DNA of 64,000 nucleotides, taken from the NCBI GenBank assembly GCA_003991915.1, contig RQTK01000300.1, positions 37,304 to 101,303 on the forward strand. Direction: 5' to 3'. The notes under the pieces are model-generated. The model was not told the origin of the DNA. It was given only the letters and a program-made list of their open reading frames with translations, and ran no database searches. A program made the translations under genes and the position numbers. The DNA comes from Elysia chlorotica. Lineage: Eukaryota > Mollusca > Gastropoda > Plakobranchidae. Shown here one piece after another: positions 1 through 9,926 of this stretch (positions are counted from its first letter, which is position 1; each line of letters begins with the position of its first letter).

Positions 1-364
1 TGATGACGGTATTTGCACTTTGAACAGTAACAAGATGAGATCAGATACGCAAACCATATTATTTTATTTTAAACATACATCATATTTTTGTCCACATAGA
101 ATCAAGGATCGTATAATTATACATGTAATAGGATATTAAGTTAAGGTTTTTAGTTAAAGTGTCTTGTGGGGGGCTGTTGGAGTTTGTTTGTTTGTATGTT
201 TTTTGTTGTTGTTTTTTGGGGGGTGTCTGTGTGTGTGTGATGTGGTTGTTTTTGTTTTTGTTTTGTTTTTTTGTTTTTTTTGTTGTTTTTTTTTTTGGGA
301 GGGGTGTTGATATTTCTTGGACAACAAATAACGCAAAAAGCATCGCAAATTTCGTTTCCCTCAG

Positions 365-523
365 AGATTGTGCCTTGCGGGATGAACGTTACAGCCATCT
401 TAGAGTTTCCCATCGACCCTAGAGCAGCGAACTGTGCAGTGAGATGCACGTCCTTCAGAATTGACCCGACTGGCTCTCCATTCAATGAATTAGTTAGTGA
501 CTGGCTAAATATCTCTATGGCAT
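365..523 (+). CDS. Ig-like receptor, exon A (partial gene)
   Basis: Internal exon of a membrane or secreted protein whose 5' exons lie left of the window. A pyrimidine-rich acceptor (TTTCCCTCAG) precedes 365 and a GTAAG donor starts at 524. The 159-nt exon begins with two bases completing a codon and ends one base into the next (phase 1-1), typical of Ig-domain exons. The peptide begins IVPCGMNVTAILEF and contains NCAVRCTS, which resembles the F-strand cysteine region of an Ig fold, so it is probably the second half of an upstream Ig domain. Sequons NVT and NIS suggest an extracellular location. The specific family is not recognised. Confidence 0.55.
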
Positions 524-1433
524 GTAAGATTTTGTTTCATTTTATATAAATAATGAGTTTACCAAGCCAAAAATTAGATTTTAAAATTGGTAAAAACGAG
601 AAAATAACATAACTCTCTGTATCTGCCACTATCTGTCTCCCTGTCTCTGTCTCTCTATCCATCTCTTTCCCCTTCTCTTTCATTCATTCTTTCTCTCTTT
701 CTTTTCTCCCTCTCTATATATGGTAGCTAAGATCTTCCAAAGTAAGTAGAAATACAGTTTAAACAGTTTTTTAAACATTTTGTACCCTGTAGCGCATCTT
801 CATTACTACGTTATCATAAAGACCTTAAAACCCATAAACATAAGTATTTCCTTAGTTTTCCTTATCAAGAGAGAAAATTCGCTCATGACAAATTTTAGTT
901 CCATCGCTATCTTCTACTTCAATTGTTTTTTTTTTCGAATTCGAATTATCGGGGTGACTCAATATCAAAAAGTGGAGAAAAAGCAGTATAAATTGGTTAA
1001 GCTTATTGATACATTACAATGTGTGCTGGAAAAAGAGGCGCTAGTGAATAGAAATGTTGCGAATATAAAATTAAATCAATGTGGACTGCACGCAGCCGCC
1101 TCAAAAGTAAAAGATTACTCCGTATTTTGTTTGTTTTAAGTCCCCTTGATGTTTGAGATTCAGGAAGAAACCGTCTCAATGTTTTGTCACATCTGTATTC
1201 CTTCCAAAAGAAAACCTATCAGGGTATTTGCTGCAGTTAAAGATTCTAATCGTTTCCGATTCATTCCTCAAGTGAGAAATTAGGCATTATTTATCATTAC
1301 ACCAGAATGGTAGAAAATCTCATATAATTATATTCATCATCTCTGCTCTGATATTCAGATAACAATATTTTACATGATTATTTTATGTAAAAAATGTGTG
1401 TTTGTAATGTTTGTTTTTTGTGTAATGATATAG
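524..1433 (+). other. Intron A-B of the Ig-like gene
   Basis: Non-coding stretch between exons A and B, opening with GTAAG and closing with TATAG. It holds a pyrimidine-rich CT stretch at about 620-715. An open frame at 780-1139 has no convincing splice sites or domain signature and was not called. Confidence 0.5.
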
Positions 1434-1634
1434 ATGGACCTAGGACTCCTATTTTGGTTTTGAGTTTTGACGGAGTGAATGGGGTTGTACATCTTGGTTC
1501 TAACATTACGGCCGAATGCACTGCTTGTGTTGGTGACATTGGAAGCATTATGTGGAAGATCATCGATAACAACGACAACGCGTTGAGTGAGGCCACACTG
1601 CAAGATCTTAATGTCTATGTGGAACGAAATTTTT
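1434..1634 (+). CDS. Ig-like receptor, exon B (first half of Ig domain)
   Basis: Phase 1-1 exon of 201 nt between a TATAG acceptor and a GTAAGC donor at 1635. The last base of exon A joins its first two bases to give Tyr, keeping the frame. The peptide contains HLGSNITAEC, then IGSIMWKI: the B-strand Cys and C-strand Trp spacing of an Ig-like domain, with one NIT sequon. It ends NVYVERNF without the second Ig cysteine, which is supplied by the next exon. An Ig domain split over two exons is well known in invertebrate Ig-superfamily genes. Confidence 0.62.
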
Positions 1635-3659
1635 GTAAGCAAACGATCTCTTGCATCTGTTTTGTTTTTGTTTTTCTTAATTGTGACCAGCATCTTGTAA
1701 AACTCGTTTGACCATCTTTGATCACACTACATCAACCGGTAAATATATTGTTCCTATCTAAAACATGATGATTGTTTCAACAGTTTCCATCATTGTATAA
1801 AGTTAGATAGATAATTGAAATTCAACTCGGCTATCCGTGTACTTAGAATTGCAAAACTTGTATTTATAAAAACCAAGACATGTTTTATAGTTTCATAACC
1901 TTTTTTATTGATTCGTCATTAATACATTAAAGGGGGTAGTTTAAACTCGAAATCTCAAATAATTCAAATGCCCTTCAGTTTCATCTATTGAGAACAATAC
2001 CACTTTCCCCTGTTTTGTAAAATGTTTTTTGAGTTATTGGAAGGAGGAAAAAGGGGGAAACAGGGGGGGGGGGCTGAAATTATTTTAAGGCACGCACACT
2101 TGAGGAAAATGCAAAGTCTGGTCTATCATAAATCCAGATTAATAACTTTTGAAAGGAAGAAAAAAAGAAGTTTGGAAACAATATCATTTAAGGCACACAC
2201 TTAAAGGGTTCTTAAGATTTATTGAACTAAAAATGGCCCTGCGTCTGGCATTTTCAAAAGTTCATATAAAATCATAAAAAGTAGTTACATTAATAATTTG
2301 TGTGGAGCGAAATAACCAAACTATTAAGCTATGCACAGTTAAAACAATTTCTCGTTTAGATAAAGGGAATATAAGCATGAGTTAAAAATTTCAATCGGCA
2401 TACTTTCGAACCTTAATTTTAAAAAATATTTATTTCAATTTTCATCTTCTAGTCTTATCATAAAAGAGGTAAATGTAATAATATCATCGAAGTTTCATTT
2501 TCAACACAGCTATAAATGTTGAAACTTTTGAAGATTCTAATTTTTTTTTAATTATTAAAGGTAAGATTATGAACATGACAACTTATTTACAGAATACATA
2601 ATACAGAACAACTTTATTGATCCCAGAGGGAAATTTTGATTCCATTGCCACTTTTTTAATCTGTTAGTAAAAATTTTTTAGAAAAACATAAACAGTATCA
2701 AAAGCAAAGAAAATGTTTAAACATATAACATGAAAAACTATTACAGAGTGCATAATTATTTTTAAAAAAATACATACATACAAATATAGACATAGACATA
2801 GAGTCACAATTTTTAACATATGAAATGAAATAATTATGCTGAGTGCATATTATTATATAATGTGTTTATACAAATAATGTGTAGCTCTTGCAATTCTTAA
2901 GCCTATCACAAGATAATTATGTTCACAAGCATAATATTATTATTTATGTACTATAGTTTAATATCTAGAACATTTTGGTCAAAGACTTTGTAATTTGTTT
3001 GAAAATAGAAAAAATTATATAGCTAAAGCATCCAGTCTCTAATGTCGGCTGGAAAGTTCCTATGACGATCATTTCACATCTTCTAAAGTTGCTTATTTAG
3101 GCAGCTACTTTCATTTCTTTTATTTATTTATTGTGTGTTGTTGTTGATGTTGTTGTTGTTGCTGCTGTTGTTGTTGTTATTGAAAATTTAACTAATAACA
3201 ATTATTATAGTCACGTTAACAACGTTAAAATTAGTAAATTGGCACATACTGGCAGGTAATTTGCCCCACTAAATACATAATTAAAATGGTTTTATCTGAG
3301 ACAGGTTAATTCCAAAGAAATTAAGTCTTCCATATAAACAAAAAATTAGAAACATTCATCATCACCGACGTCTATCCTGTTTCCCTACAGTATAAAATTA
3401 AATGACTATGTCGCACTTTGTTTTGGGCGTACTATTTTACCATTAAATGTATATTAAAATAAAGTGTAAAAATTAATTACTACAATTGTTCAGTTTGGTT
3501 TAAGTATTACAAGTGTATCAAAAATATTTCGTGAGCTACGTAAAATATTAATGACTATGATTGTTGGGTTTGACTTAACTATTACAGGTGTATCAAGAAT
3601 ATTATATAAGCCTCGATAATCTGTAAAAATAGACTACTCTGGTTGTCCAAATTCGACAG
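1635..3659 (+). other. Intron B-C of the Ig-like gene
   Basis: AT-rich, about 2.0 kb. Contents seen: a G9 run near 2067, an antisense retroposon tail at 2608-2640, and a GTT-rich array at about 3133-3180. No exon-like open segment was found. Confidence 0.5.
2608..2640 (-). mobile_element. LINE-type retroposon 3' tail
   Basis: On the - strand this reads CCCTCTGGGATCAATAAAGT, a 3'-terminal sequence recurrent in CR1/L2-group non-LTR retrotransposons, where it is often followed by a short simple repeat. Only the tail is present, as expected for a 5'-truncated insertion. Family assignment is from memory of the motif. Confidence 0.5.
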
Positions 3660-3818
3660 CACTTCGTCAGATCGAATGTGGGTTTGCGTCAGTGTCTCAA
3701 CTCACACTCATAGTGACCCAGGCTATGCACAAAGCCAGGATTGTTTGCCAGTCATCCAACGAAACGTTCATACCTGGTTATGACGTCACTGCTGTGAGCA
3801 AGAAATTTTACGTGCACG
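3660..3818 (+). CDS. Ig-like receptor, exon C (second half of Ig domain)
   Basis: Acceptor TTCGACAG at 3652-3659. Exon B's last base plus CA gives Ser, keeping phase 1. The peptide contains SQLTLIVTQAMHKARIVCQSS, an E-to-F strand pattern with the second Ig cysteine (IVC), plus an NET sequon. Exon B+C therefore make one complete Ig-like domain. I placed the 3' end at 3818 because GTCAGG at 3819 gives a phase-1 end that joins the transmembrane exon in frame. GTGAGC at 3794 and GTTTCC at 3827 are alternative donors in another phase. The 159-nt length equals that of exon A. Confidence 0.55.
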
Positions 3819-3861
3819 GTCAGGAGGTTTCCATTTTGTTTGTTCTCATTATCTTTTTTGA

Positions 3862-3866
3862 CATAG

Positions 3867-3922
<56 letters not shown>

Positions 3923-3960
3923 ATGTTGTTGTTGTTATTGTTGTTTGTTTTTTGTTTTTG
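3862..3960 (+). repeat. (TTG)n microsatellite
   Basis: Nearly pure TTG triplets with sparse CTG, ATG and TTA interruptions, running into T/G-rich sequence to about 4010. It lies inside the intron after exon C. Confidence 0.9.
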
Positions 3961-4124
3961 TTGGGGTTTTTTTCTTGTTTGTTTGTTGTCGTTTTTTTTT
4001 GCTTTCCTATTTTTCGAATTAATATTGTTAATAATTTTTGTTATTATTATTATTTATGTTTCTGATGTTTTTGTTGTTAGTATTATTATTATTTCTGTTA
4101 TTTTGTTATATCATTTTTCACCAG

Positions 4125-4199
4125 TTTTCTTTGCAAAAATCGTGTGTACAGCTTCTAAAGATCCCAAGTTTAGACCCTCAATTGAAATAAAACCTTGGT
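4125..4199 (+). pseudogene. Relic of a duplicated Ig half-domain exon
   Basis: After CACCAG the frame reads FFAKIVCTASKDPKFRPSIE. AKIVCTASKD aligns with ARIVCQSSNE of exon C. The start would be phase 1 like its neighbours, but the only nearby donor (GTAATC at 4200) ends it in phase 2, which does not join the transmembrane exon. LINE-derived sequence follows almost at once. It looks like a decayed or disrupted copy of exon C; chance similarity over so short a stretch is possible. Confidence 0.3.
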
Positions 4200-4212
4200 A
4201 ATCTTCTTTGTC

Positions 4213-4440
4213 TTGTCACGCCTGGGCTACTGCAGGGGTCTTTGAGTAAAGACATTTCACGCCTGCAAGTAGTACAAAACAACGCAGCACGCCTTCTTTT
4301 TAAAAATAAAAAGTCAACCAGTGCAACTCCCCTCCTGAAGGAATTGCACTGGCTACTTATTATCACAATGTATTCGTTACAAATGTGGAGTTTTGTACCA
4401 CAAAATTAATGTCTACATGGGTCTGCGCCAGAGGATATAA
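4213..4440 (+). mobile_element. CR1/L2-like LINE fragment (RT C-terminal part)
   Basis: One frame reads SRLQVVQNNAARLLF, then SATPLLKELHWLL, which is the well-known C-terminal reverse-transcriptase block of CR1/L2-group LINEs (typically RLQRVQNNAARL ... LHWLPV). A shifted frame upstream gives LGYCRGL in place of the usual LDYCN block, and a stop follows YMGLRQRI, so the copy is dead. The insertion is in sense orientation in the intron. Confidence 0.75.
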
Positions 4441-4799
4441 AAGAAATGTTGAATTTGTACCAACCGTACGGGCGTTATAATCCCATACGTCAAATGATGC
4501 ATTAACGTTACATATACCAAGAAGCAACTTCAATTTTTTGGTGACAGAGCTTTTTCTTGGAATTTACTTTTTAGGAAACTTTGAGACACGAAAAAAACAG
4601 ATATGAATCATTTCTTGAAAGCATATGTCTTCAATATTTAAAAGAGATACGATTGTAAAGTTACTATTTATTTCAACTTTTTTTTCTGTTTGCTCTTCCA
4701 TCTGCATTCTAATGCAGTATACATTTTTATATTTGTATCATTGTCAAAAGCATAAATTTTAATTCGTTTTGGACATTATTTTATTTACATATCTAGCAT

Positions 4800-4828
4800 A
4801 ATATTATCTTCTGTTGTTGTTGTTGTTG

Positions 4829-4871
<43 letters not shown>

Positions 4872-4917
4872 CATTATTATTATTACTATTATTATTATTA
4901 TTATGACTATTATTATA
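4800..4917 (+). repeat. (GTT)n/(ATT)n microsatellite
   Basis: GTT triplets pass into ATT triplets, interrupted by TCA, ACT and GAC variants. Intronic. Confidence 0.9.
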
Positions 4918-4923
4918 CTGTTT

Positions 4924-5374
4924 ACACTAACAAGACAAACCATTAGTAATGTCGACTTGTACAGAAGCTGCCCTTTTCTCTTCTGTTTCTGTTAGGGAAC
5001 TGTGAAGAGGCTAATGGCTCATGTTGCGTAAGGTGTTGAAAGCTGTAATTTTTAATGGTTTGTCTCTGTGCTGCATACTAGTGTTTTATACAAGTTTAAA
5101 AAATCGATTTTGTTTTAGAAACAATTATTGACTGGTTCACAATTGTTAACTTTGCAAGCATAGATAATATTGTTTTTGGTCAGGAGTATCATGAAATCAT
5201 AAAATCAGAGTTTCGATAAATTTAAACCTTAGGATTTATGTACATCTTCTATTTAAAGAGAGAATTTATTGCAACGAGTAACACTAACAAGACAAACCAT
5301 TAGTAATGTCGACTTGTACAGAAGCTGCCCTTTTCTATTCTGTTTCTGTTAGGGAACTGTGAAGAGGCTAATGG
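4924..5374 (+). repeat. 94-bp direct repeat (two copies)
   Basis: 4924-5017 and 5281-5374 are almost identical (ACACTAACAAGACAAACCAT to GAGGCTAATGG); I see about one difference. They are separated by 263 bp of unrelated sequence. Near-identity implies a recent copy event. Confidence 0.9.
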
Positions 5375-5882
5375 GAATATGATGGTTGTTTTTATTCTGT
5401 TCCATGTAAGTCTTTAACTTTATAAATGGAAAATAACCTATTAATTAAGACAAATGGTTTAATGAAATAGCCCTATCCACGATCAAACCCTTTCTATGCC
5501 AGCCTTTAACTCAAAATTTATAATTCTCAAAAGGTTCCTGGTAATTTTGTTTGAAATTTAATTGGAATCCAGATCATATAATCTTTGCCTTGATGCTGCA
5601 GGTCAAATCTGAACCATTTTTAAAAAAATGCCAAAATAGAAGAATGGGGGTTTGCATTGATAAAATAATGCCATGCCAGTTGGTTAGTGCTTTCCAAGCA
5701 CTATCGTAAGATGTCATTTGAAAATATCTAAATGTTGTTATGTCATCTCTTTTTTGTATAACATTCAGCGGTGTTATTAACAGAGATACATGAAACGTTG
5801 TAACTGAATGATTTAACTACTTACGAAAATAGCATTAAAAATAACGGTGTTTGCCTTTGTTTTTACCGCTACGTAATATCAG

Positions 5883-6023
5883 GATGGGATTTTGTAAGGG
5901 GGTATTTGCCCAACTTCATAGAAGATATGTTACTTCTGGTGGCGTTTCTTCTCTCCATTCTGCTGGTTTTTCTTGCTGTCAGATATTTCTTGGCGCTCTC
6001 AATAAGAAGACGTAGACCATTAC
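5883..6023 (+). CDS. Ig-like receptor, transmembrane exon
   Basis: Phase 1-1 exon of 141 nt between acceptor ATATCAG and donor GTGAGT at 6024. With the last base of exon C it begins GWDFVRGYLPNFIED, then the hydrophobic helix MLLLVAFLLSILLVFLAV, then RYFLALSIRRRRPL. The four consecutive arginines after the helix are a classic stop-transfer signal, giving a type I protein with Ig domains outside and a cytoplasmic tail. The matched phases of exons A, B, C and this one are the main support for a single gene. Confidence 0.62.
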
Positions 6024-6196
6024 GTGAGTATACTAAAATGGTTAACCCTAGGTGGCCTTTTTAGAAAGAGTATCTTTGTCTCGATATTCTAAGATTTATA
6101 GCGTTAGTGACAAACTTCAAGATAGTCTTAAAGCAATATTACTGCAGATTGACTGGGGTCATGCATAAGGTAATTCAAAGTAATACGGAAAACATT

Positions 6197-6681
6197 GTCA
6201 TTCACGATTTTTCGTAAATTTTTCTTGATTAGTCTCATTAATTGTAATAGACGGAACAGGGATAAATACATAATAGGCAAATAGTAAACTTCAATGTGTG
6301 ATACATGGTATGCTTTACATCTGAGCAAAGCATAATTATTATAGTAAGTTATAAAGTACAATGTGAAATGTATGCACCTGGAGGCGTAACTTAAATCTGT
6401 TAAATGTTATTGTCTTGTTTTAATGCTAAGAAGATCGGGAGTCATTCACTGTTTTTCGTAAATTTTTTTGATTAGTCTAATTATTGTAATAGACGGAACA
6501 GGGATAAATACATAATAGGCAAATAGTAATCTTCAATGTGTGATACATGGTATGCTTTACATCTGAGCAAAGCATACTTATTATAATAAGTTATAAAGTA
6601 CAATGTGAAATGTATGCACCTGGAGGCGTAACTTAAATCTGTTAAATGTTATTGTCTTGTTTTAATGCTAAGAAGATCGGG
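6197..6681 (+). repeat. Tandem duplication, unit about 243 bp
   Basis: 6197-6440 and 6441-6681 run in parallel from GTCATTCAC to AAGAAGATCGGG with only a few substitutions and small indels. It is a single head-to-tail duplication of non-repetitive intronic sequence. Confidence 0.93.
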
Positions 6682-7086
6682 CGATTAATTTTTTAATCCA
6701 TCAGTTTGTGTTAAGGAATTTGTGAACCATTATGTTTTTGTTAAAAGTGCGGGCGTATAGCATCAATGATGTTATTTTCTTTACGAAAAAGATTCTCTTA
6801 TGTTGATTTTTTTTTTCTCACCAGCCAAATTAAGTGCTGTCCTGAAGCTAGGGCGGGAACGATAAAACGATAGATTTTTGAAAATGGGGTAGATTTGCTG
6901 TACCCAAGATAATACTCGTTTAGAAATACACATTACATGAGGAAAATAAGGTCTAAAATTCATTTTCGTGTAAACTGCATTGATGTGGGGATTCCAGTCT
7001 AATTAACATTCGATGAAAAAATCAAGATAACCATACCCCAGGGTAGAGATTGGTAAATGACTATAGGGACAGTCTGTTTTTTCCAG

Positions 7087-7115
7087 CACAGAGAGAAAGA
7101 GGAAGAGAGAGAGAG

Positions 7116-7158
<43 letters not shown>

Positions 7159-7206
7159 AACCCGAGAGAGAGAGAGAGAGAGAGGGGGGGGAAAAAAAAG
7201 AGACAC

Positions 7207-7244
<38 letters not shown>

Positions 7245-7249
7245 GGAGG

Positions 7250-7285
<36 letters not shown>

Positions 7286-7395
7286 AATAGGCTGAAGATA
7301 TCTGACTTGTTCTTGGTCCTTCTCTCCTCCCATCTCTCTCTCTCTGTCTGTCTATCTGTCTCTCTCTCGCCCTCTCTCTTCTCTCTCTCTCTCAT
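7087..7395 (+). repeat. (AG)n array followed by (TC)n array
   Basis: 7087-7292 is AG-rich with G8-G9 interruptions and AGACAC variants; 7330-7395 is TC-rich. The two form an imperfect inverted pair about 40 bp apart. The serine/leucine-rich and arginine/glutamate-rich open frames here are artefacts of the repeat. Confidence 0.93.
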
Positions 7396-8021
7396 TAACA
7401 CCAATAAGTAGAACATTTTTCTTCATATCACGTCGATAAAGAGCCGCTACGCATTACAAAAACTATTGCTGTATGGCATAGAAAACAAAATTTAGATAGT
7501 GAAAATTGTTATCATTTTATTTTGTATGATTCGATGGATACCCATCTATTCTCCAAATCGTGAAGTTTCAAAGGTGCATCTTATAATACATATTAAAGAG
7601 GAAAAAAATGTCAAATAACACATAGATTGCGTGAGGGAAGTTCTTCACATAATCAAAGCCCACTTTGCAGCAATTCTTGGACCCTGTGAACCATTTCAAA
7701 AACTACTTAAGGGTGGAATACGCCGTACAAAATCATGTACACTGAATGGGTTTTATTTGATTTCACAGAAATGTTTTATAAATTAATAGGTTGTAGATCT
7801 ATCTCTAGAATCAAATTTTTTTAGGTTTTAAGTTATTTTAAAACTATATGATAATAATTACAATAATAATGAATGGCATTCCGATCCCGCATACTCAAAG
7901 AAAATACAATGCCCTTCAAAATTATATAAATGCAATGCCAATATAAAAGTATATAGAACTGTACGGTATAACACGCGACTTACCTATATGATAGTAAAAT
8001 GCTAAAAAGTAAATAAAAAAA

Positions 8022-8160
8022 TGTCCAAAACGAATTTAAAAATATGCTTATGACAATGATGAAAGCATAAAAATTAACATTATTACAAAATTAAAGGAGT
8101 AGAAAAAAAATTAAAGGTTACAATAAAAACTAAAAAGTTAAGATTGGTCTTTTTCTATTG
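8022..8160 (-). repeat. Dispersed repeat, inverted copy 1
   Basis: The reverse complement of this segment matches 9668-9806 over about 135 bp (AGAAAAAGACCAATCTTAAC ... TCATTGTCATAAGCATAT ... AAATTCGTTTTGGACA), by eye roughly three quarters identical. A shorter + strand copy is at about 4715-4785. It is probably the 3' part of an unidentified mobile element. Confidence 0.75.
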
Positions 8161-8303
8161 CATCACTCCCAAGGCGCATCCGGCTCTCAAAGAAGGAATG
8201 CGCCCACCAGGGGGGTGGACAGAGGCCGAGGGACAGCTACGAACGCTCTCTCCGTCGCTCAGAAACCTGGACAGGATTCAAGTGAACGCCATGTGCAGCT
8301 CGT

Positions 8304-8385
8304 CGTTGAGGTGGGTTTGATCTATTACAAACTGGGTCTCCAGATTGTAAGGTCCGCGGTTCGAACCTCACAATCGGTCTAAAAT
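8304..8385 (+). mobile_element. tRNA-like sequence, possible SINE head
   Basis: GGTTCGAACC at 8358-8367 is a good Pol III box B, preceded by a loop reading GGTCTCCAGATTG and followed by a CACAATCGG-like 3' side. Box A is poor and no clean acceptor stem forms, so this is more likely a tRNA-derived SINE head or tRNA pseudogene than a functional tRNA. Confidence 0.4.
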
Positions 8386-8494
8386 TGCTAGTGCAATACT
8401 TTTACAATATCATTTATTTACAGTTAGAGTAATTCTAAGTGCTTTTTCATTTCTTTTATAATATCATTTATGGATGAATTTTGGTTTTCGTCTC

Positions 8495-8552
8495 TAGCTC
8501 GTCGTAAGCCTTCTTATTTTTATATTGTTACGACGAGGCGTAAGCTACGTCT
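8495..8552 (+). repeat. Foldback element, copy 1
   Basis: CTCGTCGTAA at 8498-8507 is the exact reverse complement of TTACGACGAG at 8528-8537, with an AT-rich loop (CTTCTTATTTTTATATTG) and a flank GCGTAAGCTACGTC. The same arms and loop recur at 18919-18976 (inverted) and 49806-49868. Confidence 0.75.
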
Positions 8553-8857
8553 TGTTTGTTCGACGTTCATTCAACCCCAAAAATCTCGATTTAGAATATA
8601 GATTTTAGACATTGAAAGAGAAGCCTATAAACCTGCCTGGCCACTGAACGGTTTAACTAGATATAAACACAGTAATTTTATGAATCTAGGCCCAGAGTTT
8701 ATCGATATAATTATCTTGATTCTTAATTGTCAGCTGTCTTAAATTATGTAAATATTTACATAACTCAATGAATCATAGATCTAAGTATAAAATGTAGGTG
8801 CAAATCACTCTAGAATATCTAAAAGTCACTGTTACGCTCTACCTAGCCATCACGATT

Positions 8858-8930
8858 CTGTGTGGCAGCACGGAAATTTGTAAGGTGTTAGTTTTGGGGT
8901 CCGTCCACATTATAGTGTTCTGAGACAAAT
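8858..8930 (+). mobile_element. Degenerate SINE 3' region
   Basis: GTGTGGCAGCACGGAAATTTG followed by TTTTGGGGTCCGTCCAC corresponds to the 3' body of the SINE family seen at 32183-32424. The terminal GACGTTAAACC block is missing or decayed. Confidence 0.45.
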
Positions 8931-9191
8931 TTAATCAAACCGATTATCATAAAAAAACAAGGATGAAGCTTACGATTTTAGATCTAAACTTATGAACCAA
9001 AGTATTATAAGGAAACGAAACCAGCAAAAATTACTTACTTACTGGAAATATTTGCGCAAGCATTCCACGGTCGACATTGATTTTTTTGCATAACATTAAA
9101 ATATGCCAATAGTTTTTGTGACTCAAAATAAAAACTATCAAATATTCAACCGCTCCAGCTTTAGCGTCCTCTCCTTTTTGCACGTCCTCAG

Positions 9192-9394
9192 GATGGCAGA
9201 GGGAACAGACAAAACGAGCCAAACCGTTGGAGGTTTATGAGGCGGTCTTCTGTGCCAATGCAAAATCAGAAGCGGAAACAGAGAACGATGAAACAGCAGA
9301 AAAAGAACCGAAGAGCTTCTTTGCATTCCGGCAAGCCTTGGGAGGCTCTTGCAATGAAGTTTATGTTTCGCAAAGCGAAGCAACAGAACGCTGA
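9192..9394 (+). CDS. Ig-like receptor, terminal exon (cytoplasmic tail)
   Basis: Acceptor CACGTCCTCAG ends at 9191. The transmembrane exon leaves one base; with GA it makes Arg, and the frame then runs WQREQTKRAKPLEVYEAVF and on for 66 codons to TGA at 9392-9394. The tail is acidic in the middle and carries tyrosines in VYEAVF and EVYVSQ, which could be phosphorylation or sorting sites. No canonical ITIM or ITAM is present. Another frame from the same acceptor is open to TAA at 9549 and would give a longer, very basic tail ending DSDYSSVDTFDEEV; splice phase favours the shorter reading. Confidence is moderate because of this ambiguity. Confidence 0.5.
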
Positions 9395-9667
9395 AAGACT
9401 GGCGAAGGCCTCAACCGTCAGCTCTTGGCATGAACGGTTGATGCAGCGGTTAAAAGGATCAAAAGCCACGCTGCAAAATGATCCATCCGTTTCCAGCAAG
9501 AAGACTGATTCCGACTATTCCAGTGTAGATACGTTTGATGAAGAAGTTTAATGACGCACCTACAAAAATATGATTTCATATTTATTTTCCGCCATCCATG
9601 AATCGGATTGCATGTATTAATTATTAATACATGTTCTTTATTTCTTTTTTTTTGTCGTTTCGTTATT

Positions 9668-9806
9668 ATTATTAGAAAAAAGACCGATCTTAACTTATTA
9701 TTTTTAATTGTAAACTTAATTTGTCTTTCATTATGAAAAAATATTAATTTTTATATTTGTATCATTGTCATACGCATATTTGTAAATTCGTTTTTGACAT
9801 TATAGA
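9668..9806 (+). repeat. Dispersed repeat, inverted copy 2
   Basis: Matches the reverse complement of 8022-8160 and, in its last 60 bp, the segment near 4715-4785 (TATATTTGTATCATTGTCA, then AATTCGTTTT). It lies in the presumed 3' UTR. Confidence 0.75.
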
Positions 9807-9920
9807 AGTAAGTGAATGTGTGCGCATGCCTCTGGGATGTGGACGAAAGGTGGACATGTTTTACGAGGATTTTTTTTTTGTATTTCTTCAATGCAAAACA
9901 TTGCATGTATTTTGGTAGCA

Positions 9921-9926
9921 AATAAA
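9921..9926 (+). terminator. Polyadenylation signal AATAAA
   Basis: The canonical hexamer downstream of the terminal exon, followed by T-rich sequence (GTGTATGCTTTT). No earlier AATAAA was seen between the stop codon and here. Confidence 0.4.

Larger units (their letters stand above)
3819..5882 (+). other. Intron C-TM of the Ig-like gene
   Basis: About 2.1 kb. It holds a (TTG)n array at about 3867-3960, an Ig-like exon relic at 4125-4199, a CR1/L2-like LINE fragment at 4213-4440, an (ATT)n array at about 4831-4915 and a 94-bp direct repeat. It ends in a pyrimidine-rich acceptor (TTTTTACCGCTACGTAATATCAG). Confidence 0.5.
6024..9191 (+). other. Intron TM-tail of the Ig-like gene
   Basis: About 3.2 kb. 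It holds a tandem duplication at 6197-6681, (AG)n/(TC)n arrays at 7087-7395, the first arm of a long inverted repeat at 8022-8160, a tRNA-like sequence near 8304-8385, a foldback element at 8495-8552 and a SINE tail remnant at 8858-8930. It ends in a strong acceptor (CCTTTTTGCACGTCCTCAG). Confidence 0.5.

Noticed and set aside
780..1139. 119-codon + strand frame in the intron between Ig exons A and B
   Set aside because: AT-rich, no credible acceptor or donor in a compatible phase, and no Ig-like or other motif.
2085..2110. Possible miR-124-like TAAGGCACGC
   Set aside because: Only the first ten bases agree; the rest differs and no hairpin arm was found.
8304..8385. Functional tRNA gene
   Set aside because: Box B is good but no acceptor stem or acceptable box A; called tRNA-like or SINE head instead.
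9237..9551. ATG-initiated 104-codon ORF as an independent gene
   Set aside because: It lies inside the exon defined by the strong acceptor at 9191 and overlaps the splice-phase frame; treated as an alternative frame, not a separate gene.
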